This document shows, one piece after another, positions 1 to 6,161 of a DNA stretch of 38,824 nucleotides. The number at the start of each line of letters is the position of its first letter. The stretch's first letter is position 1. The notes beneath the pieces were generated by a model. The model worked only from the letters and a program-made list of their open reading frames with translations, made no database searches and was not told the DNA's origin. Source of the DNA: CAZGAH01 sp964523295 (lineage in GTDB: Bacteria; Desulfobacterota; Desulfovibrionia; Desulfovibrionales; Desulfovibrionaceae); assembly GCA_964523295.1 (NCBI GenBank), contig CAZGAH010000037.1:1-38824 (forward strand), written 5' to 3'. The translations under genes were made by a program, and so were the position numbers.

Positions 1-2
1 GC

Positions 3-62
3 CGAAGCATCGGCGATGCCGAGTTGCCGCCAAAAGCAGATGAAATGTCCCTGGGGGTGTAG
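3..62 (+). other. Possible C-terminal end of an upstream gene, cut by the window edge
   Basis: Frame 3 is open from the first base and stops at TAG 60-62, giving about 19 residues ending in MSLGV. The composition is GC-balanced, unlike the A/T tracts that follow at 72-96. The piece is too short to identify, and an open frame of this length could occur by chance. Nothing else is visible in 1-116 apart from the possible left end of the insertion sequence that follows. Confidence 0.2.
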
Positions 63-80
63 GGAGTCGAACAAAAAAAT

Positions 81-1359
81 CTTGAACTTTTTTTTGTTCT
101 CGGCTATTCTGAAACTATGAAGGGCATGGCAACGATTGAATCCAAATACCGAGATTTGTCCTCGCAGCTTGATGAAGCTACTTTACGTGTGTGGGCGGCA
201 ACGGAAGCCCGGTGCCTTGGGCACGGCGGAATCAGCTTGGTTGCGAAGGCGATTGGCCTGTCTCGAACGACAATTCATGCCGGCCTTTCTGAGTTGAAAG
301 CGGCCACACCGCCCATAGACGGACGCTGTAAGCGTGGGCGAGTGCTCGCGGCCGGTGGCGGACGGAAAAAGCTGACCGACAAGACCCCCTGCTTGCACAG
401 CGATATTGACGCCCTACTCGAACCGATGACGCGTGGCGACCCAATGTCTCCTCTGCGCTGGACATGTAAAAGTACGCGTCGCTTGGCTGAGGAGCTTAAG
501 CAGCGGGGCCATCAGGTCAGCCAGCGCACAATCTGTGATCTGCTGCACCAGGCCGGCTACAGTCTGCAATCCACGCGAAAGACCGAGAAGACGGGCAGCA
601 TCCAGATCGAGACGTTCAATTTTTTCAGATCGTCAATATGGTTACCGAGTTTCAGAGGACGAGAGACCCAGTCATTTCGGTCGATGCCAAGAAAAAGGAG
701 TTGATAGGCGACTTCAAGAATGCCGGCCAGGAACGGCAGCCCAAGTGTAAGCCGGAGCAAGTCAGGGTCCACGACTTCATTGACCCTGAGCATGGAAAGG
801 CTGCGCTCTACGGTGTCTGTGAAGTAACAGCAAACGTGGGCTGGACTAGCGCCGGCATCGACCACAATACCTCCGAGTTTGCAGTAGAAAGCATCCAGCG
901 CTGGTGGCGTGAAATGGGCGCGGTTACCTATCATAAGGCACGTCGATTGATGATTACTGCTGATTGTAGTGGTAGCAATGGCAACCGCGTACGACTGTGG
1001 CGCAGAGAGAGCTGCAGAAGTTGGCTGACGAGCTATAGATGAATATACAAGTGTGCCATCTCCCCCCAGGAACGAGCAAATGGAACAAAGTTGAGCATCG
1101 CATGTTCTGCCATATTACAGCAAATTGGCTTGGACGCCCACTGACTAGCCCCCAAGTTGTAGTTAATTTGATTGGAAACAAAACAACTAACAATGGGCTA
1201 CGCATCAAAGCCGATCTCGACGAAAACAGCTATGAGAAGGGCATTAAGATTTCGGACGAAGAACTTGCCACGCTGACAATCGAGCGCGATGCTTTTCATG
1301 GTTAATGGAAATACCGGTTGCTCCCAAGGGATGCTTTTGGATTTGCCAATTTGTTCAAG
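81..1359 (+). mobile_element. Degraded ISAzo13-type insertion sequence
   Basis: The body of this element is the broken transposase at 117-1305. A seven-base inverted pair, CTTGAAC at 81-87 and GTTCAAG at 1353-1359, sits in A/T-rich sequence just outside the coding part and may be the core of the terminal repeats. The outer ends are not clear, and no target-site duplication could be recognised. Boundaries are therefore approximate. With no intact transposase the element cannot move itself. Confidence 0.45.
117..1305 (+). pseudogene. ISAzo13 family transposase, frameshifted and interrupted
   Basis: The translation resembles the ISAzo13 (Rhodopirellula-type) DDE transposases along its whole length, but in three successive frames. 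Frame 3 carries the N-terminal helix-turn-helix part (residues such as GISLVAKAIGLSRTTI) from 117 to about 595. The protein then continues in frame 2 from 599, with ISVDAKKKEL holding the first catalytic Asp and ITADCSGSNGNR the second. It moves to frame 1 near 1005-1012, where a TAG at 1036-1038 interrupts it before CHLPPGTSKWNKVEHR, which holds the catalytic Glu. A further TAA at 1303-1305 follows FHG, where family members usually continue with EWNY. So there are two frameshifts and two stops. The second Asp motif also reads ADCSG where the family usually has ADGGG. This gene is dead. Confidence 0.85.
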
Positions 1360-1445
1360 TTGTTATTTCTTAGTTGCTTAGAGCGAAATCGTCTACACTG
1401 TCTACTTTTAGTGCTTGACGTAGCCGCACTGAGGAATTTAGACTA

Positions 1446-1465
1446 TATAATAAGGATGGAGGTGA
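1446..1465 (+). promoter_or_regulatory. TATAAT-like -10 box and strong ribosome binding site
   Basis: TATAAT at 1446-1451 is a perfect -10 hexamer. A TTGACG at 1415-1420 is 25 bases away, too far for a standard -35, so the promoter is incomplete by consensus. GGAGGTGA at 1458-1465 is a near-perfect Shine-Dalgarno sequence seven bases before ATG 1473 and fixes that start. If the -10 is real, transcription would begin inside the ribosome binding site, so the true promoter may be elsewhere. Confidence 0.3.
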
Positions 1466-1472
1466 ATTCTGA

Positions 1473-2981
1473 ATGAAAAAAACAACTATTTTCCAATGTG
1501 ATAATATTTTACTTCTTATGCTGATCGTTCTGAGTGTCATTCCGTATTATGCAGCCTATAAGCATCAAGTTTACTTGATTGACGATGCCTATATAACATT
1601 GACTTATTCAAAAAACATTGTTTTAGGTAAAGGATTTGTTTATAATCATCTTCCCCGTTCACTCGGAACTACTACCCCGTTATTTGCTTTAATTATTGGT
1701 TTTCTTTCCGTTGTATTGAAGTCTATACATCACAATATTAGCGTTAACTCTGTTGCGGTTTTTTTTACTGCAACATGTTGGGTATCAACGGCGTGGATTT
1801 TCTTTTTTGAAAGAGAAACATGGAGATTAACAAAGAGTGAAGCTTTCATTTTCGCGATGCTTGTGATAGTAAATCAACACTGGATACACTTGCTCGGACA
1901 AGAGTCTTTTTTCTTTTCGTTTCTTTTAGTTTTAATGATAACTTTTTTTTATAAAAAACATTTTGTTACAGCAGGGCTTTTGACGGGGTTATTATTTGCA
2001 ACAAGGGGTGAGGGGATTTTGGTTTCATTCGTTATTTCTTTTTTAATTTTTATTCCACTACGCCAGCTTGATTTTAAGAATAAATTTTTCTTTTTTTTGA
2101 AATATATAACTGGTTTGATAATTGTTTTGCTTGTATATTTTGCTTTTTCAAAATTATACTTTGGCTCTTTCCTTCCCTCAACTCTTCATGTAAAACAGAT
2201 TCAATATAACCTCAAAGAATGGTCAGGGATGAGATTGAACATTTTAGAGGCTATATTTAAGTGGTTTCCAGCTTCTTTTGCCACGAATTATTTTAATTTA
2301 CCATTGCTGCCACCATTTCTTCTGATCATAGGAGTTGCTTGTAGCTTTACGAAAGACTTTAGGTTTATATTATTTTTGCCGTGGATATTTTTATATATTG
2401 CTGGATATCAATTTCTGCAGGTTCAAGTTTATGGTTGGTACCTAATTCCTGTTTTGTTTGTTGCTTACTTATACTTTTCATTGGGTGCTATTAGGGTTAA
2501 ATCTTGGCTTGATAGGGTATTTTTTTTAAAGTCCAACACTAAATATTTTTCAACTTGTATTATTTTATTTTTTATTACGTGCAGTGCTTTAAAGCTGACT
2601 GAAACAATAAACATTTATCCTGGTGATGTAAAAGCAAAAACATACCTTGAACTATCTAGGTGGATTTCCGAAAATACTTTGCCAACGAGCTCTGTTGCAT
2701 GTTTTGAAGTTGGTTATTTTGGTTTTTATACAGACAATAAGATAATTGATATTTTAGGTTTGGTTAGTCCTGAAATGGTTAAGTACGTAAAAAATTCTAA
2801 TTTTAAAGCCGGTTTTTTTAGTTTAAGCCCTGACTATTTTGTTTATCTTTCAGAGGCCAATTGGCTTTTAGGTGGCATAATATCTAGCAATGAATTTAAG
2901 AGTTCTTACATAGATATGGCCCGCTTTAAAAGCTTTACATCTTCTGGAGAGGCTATTATTTACAAAAAAATACTTGATTAG
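1473..2981 (+). CDS. Polytopic membrane glycosyltransferase (GT-C type)
   Basis: A 502-residue integral membrane protein with many hydrophobic segments, starting with one at about residues 11-29. DDAYITLTYSKN at residues 37-48 sits in the first extracytoplasmic loop, where GT-C enzymes (ArnT/PMT-like) carry their acidic catalytic motif. GKGFVYN and the TTTP segment follow, as in this group. Such enzymes move a sugar from a polyprenyl-phosphate donor to lipid, glycan or protein on the outer face of the inner membrane; donor and acceptor cannot be told. The gene is strongly A/T-rich with long T runs, unlike the GC-rich genes to its right, and it is flanked by transposase remnants, so recent transfer is likely. 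The start is set by a strong ribosome binding site. No partner gene is adjacent. Confidence 0.75.
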   Translation: MKKTTIFQCDNILLLMLIVLSVIPYYAAYKHQVYLIDDAYITLTYSKNIVLGKGFVYNHLPRSLGTTTPLFALIIGFLSVVLKSIHHNISVNSVAVFFTATCWVSTAWIFFFERETWRLTKSEAFIFAMLVIVNQHWIHLLGQESFFFSFLLVLMITFFYKKHFVTAGLLTGLLFATRGEGILVSFVISFLIFIPLRQLDFKNKFFFFLKYITGLIIVLLVYFAFSKLYFGSFLPSTLHVKQIQYNLKEWSGMRLNILEAIFKWFPASFATNYFNLPLLPPFLLIIGVACSFTKDFRFILFLPWIFLYIAGYQFLQVQVYGWYLIPVLFVAYLYFSLGAIRVKSWLDRVFFLKSNTKYFSTCIILFFITCSALKLTETINIYPGDVKAKTYLELSRWISENTLPTSSVACFEVGYFGFYTDNKIIDILGLVSPEMVKYVKNSNFKAGFFSLSPDYFVYLSEANWLLGGIISSNEFKSSYIDMARFKSFTSSGEAIIYKKILD

Positions 2982-3086
2982 CATCGCTCTTTTTGTTTTC
3001 TTCGCTGCATTTTTTATCTAAATGCTAACTGGTTTTCGTGGGTATGCATTTGGCTCTTGTAAATTTACCCCATAAGTAATAAACTG

Positions 3087-3209
3087 ATGAAGGAAGAGTT
3101 CCCAAAGGCCCTGCTGGAACTTGAAGACCGCTTCGGGACGAAGGACGCATGCCGCGAGTCTTTGCTGCAACTTAGTTGGCTTGATATTTTCTATTGTCCT
3201 CGTTTCTAA
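3087..3209 (+). pseudogene. N-terminal remnant of an IS1595 family transposase
   Basis: Forty codons from ATG 3087 to TAA 3207-3209. The peptide contains EFPKALLELEDRF, CRESLLQLSW and ends FYCPRF. It matches the start of IS1595-type transposases, where a conserved F-P-x-x-L...F...C-x-x-x-L-x-x-x-x-W block leads into a C-P-x-C zinc ribbon. The remnant breaks off exactly at the zinc ribbon, with CPRF where CPRC is expected. The DDE domain is absent. The rest of 2982-3280 shows no gene. Confidence 0.6.
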
Positions 3210-3280
3210 TACGATGGATATTGTAATCACTCGAATTGCTGCTTGAATATCTGCAATGTTTTTTTGATCATTCAGGGTTC

Positions 3281-3450
3281 TCAATGGGGGGGGCCGGTTT
3301 TGCTAAGGGCAGGGTAGAGGTTCAGCCCACCACAAAAGAAGTAGACCACCATCTTGAGGTGGTCACTGTTCCGATAGCCGTAGGCCCAGCGCTTGATGGC
3401 CTGATCCGGTTGTTTAACCTTTCTGCTGTTGCATTAGTTGTCCGGTGGTT
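3281..3450 (-). pseudogene. C-terminal remnant of an ISL3-like transposase, frameshifted
   Basis: Reading the minus strand from 3450, one frame gives NHRTTNATAERLNNRI, the T-N-x-x-x-E-x-x-N-x-x-I block typical of ISL3-like transposases. The frame then shifts by one base near 3400, and the next gives IKRWAYGYRNSDHLKMVVYF and CGGLNLYP, ending at TGA 3281-3283. The I-K-R-x-A-x-G-Y-R-N sequence directly after the first block is the usual order in this family. Upstream parts of the transposase are missing. The remnant ends 17 bases from the methyltransferase stop codon, so an insertion reached the edge of the glycan region and then decayed. Confidence 0.6.
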
Positions 3451-3467
3451 ACAAAAAGTAAAAGCGA

Positions 3468-4100
3468 TTACTGCACCCGCTGCACCACGCGCACCGTTCC
3501 TACGGAAAGCACCTCCCGCCACTGCCCTTGCGCCAGGAGCTCTTCGTAGAACTGCGTGACGCCCGCCCAGGTGCTCACGTCGTGCAGGGCCACGGCGCCG
3601 CCGGGAGCCAGGTGCGGCGTCCAGAGCGCGAAGTCCTGGCGGGTGGACTCGTAGGCGTGGTCGCCGTCGATGAACAGCAGCCGGATATCACCCTGCCATT
3701 CGGCCGCCGCCTCGGCGGAGGTCATTTTCCAGGGCCTGATCCAGTCGGTCAGCCCGTGCGTGGCGATGTTGCGGATAAAGGTCTTGAAGGTGCTGCCCGC
3801 GCGGCGGATGTCCTCCTGCTCGCCCGCTTGCCCGGGCTGGTGCTCCGGGGAGCCCTGGAAGGTGTCCACCGCCGTCACCGTTCCGCGACCGTTGCTCCGG
3901 CAGCCCCAGGCCAGATAGCAGGTGGAACGGCCGTACAGACTGCCGAGCTCGACCACCTCGCCGTTTCCAGGACCAAGCCCGGCCAGCAGGCAGAGGGCGT
4001 AGCCCTCGATGGGGTCGAGATAGCCGGCCACATCCTTGAAACGATCCGTGAGCAGCCAGTAATCGATGGCGGGCTTGAGCAAAAAGCCGATGTGCTCCAT
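3468..4100 (-). CDS. Class I SAM-dependent methyltransferase
   Basis: A 210-residue protein with the Rossmann-type methyltransferase fold. VVELGSLYGRST at residues 49-60 is the SAM-binding glycine motif, TAVDTF at 76-81 is the acidic residue after strand 2, and LFIDGDHAYESTRQD at 142-156 with LAPGGAVALHDV at 164-175 match the Methyltransf_24 group (cephalosporin-hydroxylase-like enzymes) found in many polysaccharide clusters. It probably methylates a sugar or lipid-linked glycan; the substrate cannot be read from sequence. GGAGGCA ends five bases before ATG 4098-4100 and supports the start. It is divergent from the CgeB-like glycosyltransferase and has its own promoter candidate. Confidence 0.8.
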   Translation of the reverse strand: MEHIGFLLKPAIDYWLLTDRFKDVAGYLDPIEGYALCLLAGLGPGNGEVVELGSLYGRSTCYLAWGCRSNGRGTVTAVDTFQGSPEHQPGQAGEQEDIRRAGSTFKTFIRNIATHGLTDWIRPWKMTSAEAAAEWQGDIRLLFIDGDHAYESTRQDFALWTPHLAPGGAVALHDVSTWAGVTQFYEELLAQGQWREVLSVGTVRVVQRVQ

Positions 4101-4110
4101 ACTGCCTCCA

Positions 4111-4131
4111 CGCGTACGCGAATAACGTTAT
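4111..4131. repeat. Two adjacent perfect 10-bp palindromes in the leader
   Basis: CGCGTACGCG (4111-4120) is followed, one base later, by ATAACGTTAT (4122-4131). Both are perfect palindromes. They lie between the -10 box of the minus-strand promoter and the ribosome binding site of the methyltransferase gene, a position where a dimeric repressor could act. They could also be chance. Confidence 0.35.
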
Positions 4132-4134
4132 CAT

Positions 4135-4163
4135 TCCATAGCCCCGGGCGCCGCGCCTGTCAA
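4135..4163 (-). promoter_or_regulatory. Sigma-70-type promoter for the methyltransferase gene
   Basis: On the minus strand TTGACA (4158-4163) is a perfect -35, followed after 17 bases by TATGGA (4135-4140) as -10. Transcription would start near 4128, about 28 bases before the start codon. No equally good promoter was seen for the divergent plus-strand gene at 4202. Confidence 0.6.
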
Positions 4164-4201
4164 AGCGCGCCTCCTGGTCCAACGCACGCGCAGGAGGCGT
4201 C

Positions 4202-5200
4202 ATGCCGGGCATCTTCTGGATCGGCAACCCCTATTTCAGCCCCCATCTCCAGGCCCTGGGGCGCGTGGTGCGGACGCATGTCCCGTCCACGCCGGCGCCG
4301 GTCACCTGGTCCGATATCCTGGCCCTGAACAACGGCCCGCCGGATGTGCTCGTGCTCGGGGACAACTCCATGCCGCCGCTGCTCCTGGGCGTCGAGCGCT
4401 ACCCCTGCCTCACGGCCTTTTTCTGCGTGGACTCGCACATCCACTCCTGGCACCCCGCCTATGCGCAGGCCTTCGACCTCTGCTGTCTGAATCTGAAGGA
4501 CAACCTGCCGGCCTTCCGGCAGCGTTTGCAGCCCGAGCAACTCCTCTGGCTGCCCCTGTGGGCTGAGGCCCTGGAAGACCATCCGCCCGCGCAGGTCCCG
4601 GAGGTGGAAAAGCTCTACGACCTGCTGTTCGTGGGCAACGTTTCGCCGGACATTCACCCTGGGCGCTACGCCTTTTTCCAGCGCCTCACCGCCGCCTTTC
4701 CCGGCTTTACCGTGCTGCAGGGCGACTATCACCGGCTCTTTCCCCTGGCGCGCCTGGTCTTCAACTACGCGGAGCGTGGCGACCTCAACTTCCGCGTCTT
4801 TCAGGCCCTGGGTACGGGCGCCTGTCTGTTGACGTCGCGCACGGGCCACGGCCAGGCCGAGCTGTTTCGCGAGGGGGAAGACCTCTTCTGCTACGATCCC
4901 GAGGACCTGAACGGAGTGCTGCTGCCTGTGCTGCGGCGGCTACTGGACTCGCCCGAGCTGCGCGCCCGCGTGGGCCGCAATGGCCTGGCTGCGGTGAATG
5001 CCGGGCATCGCGCGCCGCACCGGGCCAAGCAGTTCGCGGAGTGGCTGGACAGCCAGCCCGCCGGAGTGCTGGTCTCGCGCCGCCTGGAGCAGGCGCGGGG
5101 CATTTATCGCGCTTGGTTGCGCCTGCTGTACCTGCACATGGCTGAGGGTCTGCCCTCGCCCTTGCGGGAGCGGTATCTGGAGCAGGCGAGGCAGGGCTGA
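4202..5200 (+). CDS. CgeB-like glycosyltransferase (GT-B, group 1 type)
   Basis: A 332-residue protein. The N-terminal half reads like the first Rossmann domain of CgeB-type glycosyltransferases, with CVDSHIHSWH near residue 78-87. The second half begins near LLFVGNVSPDIHPGR and holds FNYAERGDLNFRVFQALGTGACLLTSRTGHGQAELF, broken here for length at GDLNFR|VFQALG; this is the N-x-R-x-F-x-x-x-x-x-G-x-x-L-L-T sugar-nucleotide region of the family. An AGGAGG at 4192-4197 four bases before ATG sets the start. It probably adds a sugar to a surface glycan or protein; donor and acceptor are unknown. It stands alone on the plus strand, convergent with the GDT1-type gene. Confidence 0.7.
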   Translation: MPGIFWIGNPYFSPHLQALGRVVRTHVPSTPAPVTWSDILALNNGPPDVLVLGDNSMPPLLLGVERYPCLTAFFCVDSHIHSWHPAYAQAFDLCCLNLKDNLPAFRQRLQPEQLLWLPLWAEALEDHPPAQVPEVEKLYDLLFVGNVSPDIHPGRYAFFQRLTAAFPGFTVLQGDYHRLFPLARLVFNYAERGDLNFRVFQALGTGACLLTSRTGHGQAELFREGEDLFCYDPEDLNGVLLPVLRRLLDSPELRARVGRNGLAAVNAGHRAPHRAKQFAEWLDSQPAGVLVSRRLEQARGIYRAWLRLLYLHMAEGLPSPLRERYLEQARQG

Positions 5201-5231
5201 TCGGGGTGGGCACGGTGCGAGTGTGAGGGGG

Positions 5232-5253
5232 GGCACCGACCCGGACCGGTGCC
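5232..5253. terminator. Hairpin between convergent genes
   Basis: GGCACCG (5232-5238) pairs with CGGTGCC (5247-5253) across an eight-base loop. It lies 32 bases after the plus-strand glycosyltransferase stop and seven bases after the minus-strand GDT1-type stop. No clean T run follows on either strand, so it is an imperfect intrinsic terminator that may serve both directions. Confidence 0.45.
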
Positions 5254-5259
5254 TATTCG

Positions 5260-5532
5260 CTATAATTTGTCGAAGAATATCAGCACGCCCATGAGTACGA
5301 ATCCCACGGCGGCAATTTTTTTCATCAGCTCAGCCGGGATATAGGTGCAGATGAACTGGGCGAAGACTACGCCAAGCAGGCTGACCAGCACCAGAGCGAG
5401 CGAGGCGCCAAGGAAAACCGTCCAGGGTTTCTTCGAGTCCGCGGCCAACAGCACGCAGGCCAGTTGGGTCTTGTCGCCCAGCTCGGCCACGAAGAGCGTG
5501 GCAAACGTGGTGGCCAGCAGTTTCCAATCCAT
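5260..5532 (-). CDS. GDT1/TMEM165 (UPF0016) family half-size cation transporter
   Basis: Ninety residues with three hydrophobic segments and the family signature E-x-G-D-K-T at residues 17-22 (AELGDKTQLA). The family exports Mn2+ (and Ca2+ in some members). Full-length proteins contain two such halves, each with one signature. This is a single half, so the transporter would have to be a homodimer or pair with a second half-gene, which is not in the window. AGGAGG at 5542-5547 supports ATG 5530-5532. It follows ybeY by 122 bases and may be read with that operon. I looked for a Mn2+-sensing yybP-ykoY leader in 5533-5654 and saw none. Confidence 0.85.
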   Translation of the reverse strand: MDWKLLATTFATLFVAELGDKTQLACVLLAADSKKPWTVFLGASLALVLVSLLGVVFAQFICTYIPAELMKKIAAVGFVLMGVLIFFDKL

Positions 5533-5654
5533 GACTCGTTACCTCCTCTGTAACGCAGGACAGTTGCGGGTGGCGGCGCGCTGAGCGCAAGCACACAGGC
5601 CTGGCGCCGTGCCGCTGCGTCCGTATCGGGGGCTGGTTTTCTCCCCGCGAGGCA

Positions 5655-6161
5655 TCAGGGAAGAATGGCGACATTGCCCGCCAGGACGTGCTCGACGGTG
5701 TCTTCCGTGAGCGCTTCCATGGCGGGGCCATGCTCATGACCAGCCAGATGCAGGATGGCGTGGGTGAGCATGCGTGCGAAGTGTTCGAGACAGTCCTGCC
5801 CGTACAGCAGGGCCTCCCGGCGCAGGGTCGGCAGGGACAAGGCAATGCTGCCCAGCGAGAGGACATCCTCGACGGTCGAGGTATCAGGCCGCGGGATCGA
5901 GGGGGGCAGCGTGGCCGCGAGTTCGCCGTAAAAGGGGTCTCCGAAGGTCTCCGGCGGGAAGCCCAGTACATTGGTGGGCCCGGTCAGACCCAGGAAGGTC
6001 TTGTTCAGGTGCGCGATTTCAGCGTCGTCGACAAGCGAAATCTCCAGATTGACGGAAGCGAGGGAGAGCGCCTCGAGAATTGTTTGCACCAGGTCCATGC
6101 ATTCGCTACGGGCCAGGGGGAGATAGAAGCCGATGCCGGGTTTGCGCACGATGGTTATCAA
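5655..6161 (-). CDS. ybeY: Endoribonuclease YbeY
   Basis: A 168-residue protein of the UPF0054 family, a zinc-dependent single-strand endoribonuclease acting in 16S rRNA 3'-end maturation and ribosome quality control. The metal motif H-x3-H-x5-H is present as HAILHLAGHEH, with His at 134, 138 and 144. TNVLGFP at 63-69 matches the usual T-D-V-L-S-F-P block, with N and G replacing D and S. In the family GHxH is normally G-Y-D-H; here it is GHEH. The ATG overlaps the stop of the 7TM-HD gene by four bases (ATGA, 6158-6161), so the two are translationally coupled. The order phoH, HD protein, ybeY is a common bacterial arrangement. Confidence 0.93.
   Translation of the reverse strand: MITIVRKPGIGFYLPLARSECMDLVQTILEALSLASVNLEISLVDDAEIAHLNKTFLGLTGPTNVLGFPPETFGDPFYGELAATLPPSIPRPDTSTVEDVLSLGSIALSLPTLRREALLYGQDCLEHFARMLTHAILHLAGHEHGPAMEALTEDTVEHVLAGNVAILP

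Noticed and set aside
3018..3284. 88-codon minus-strand frame
   Set aside because: It overlaps both transposase remnants on the wrong reading, has no ribosome binding site and no recognisable domain.
5533..5654. Possible yybP-ykoY manganese riboswitch before the GDT1-type gene
   Set aside because: The family often has one, but I could not find its conserved core pairings in these 122 bases.
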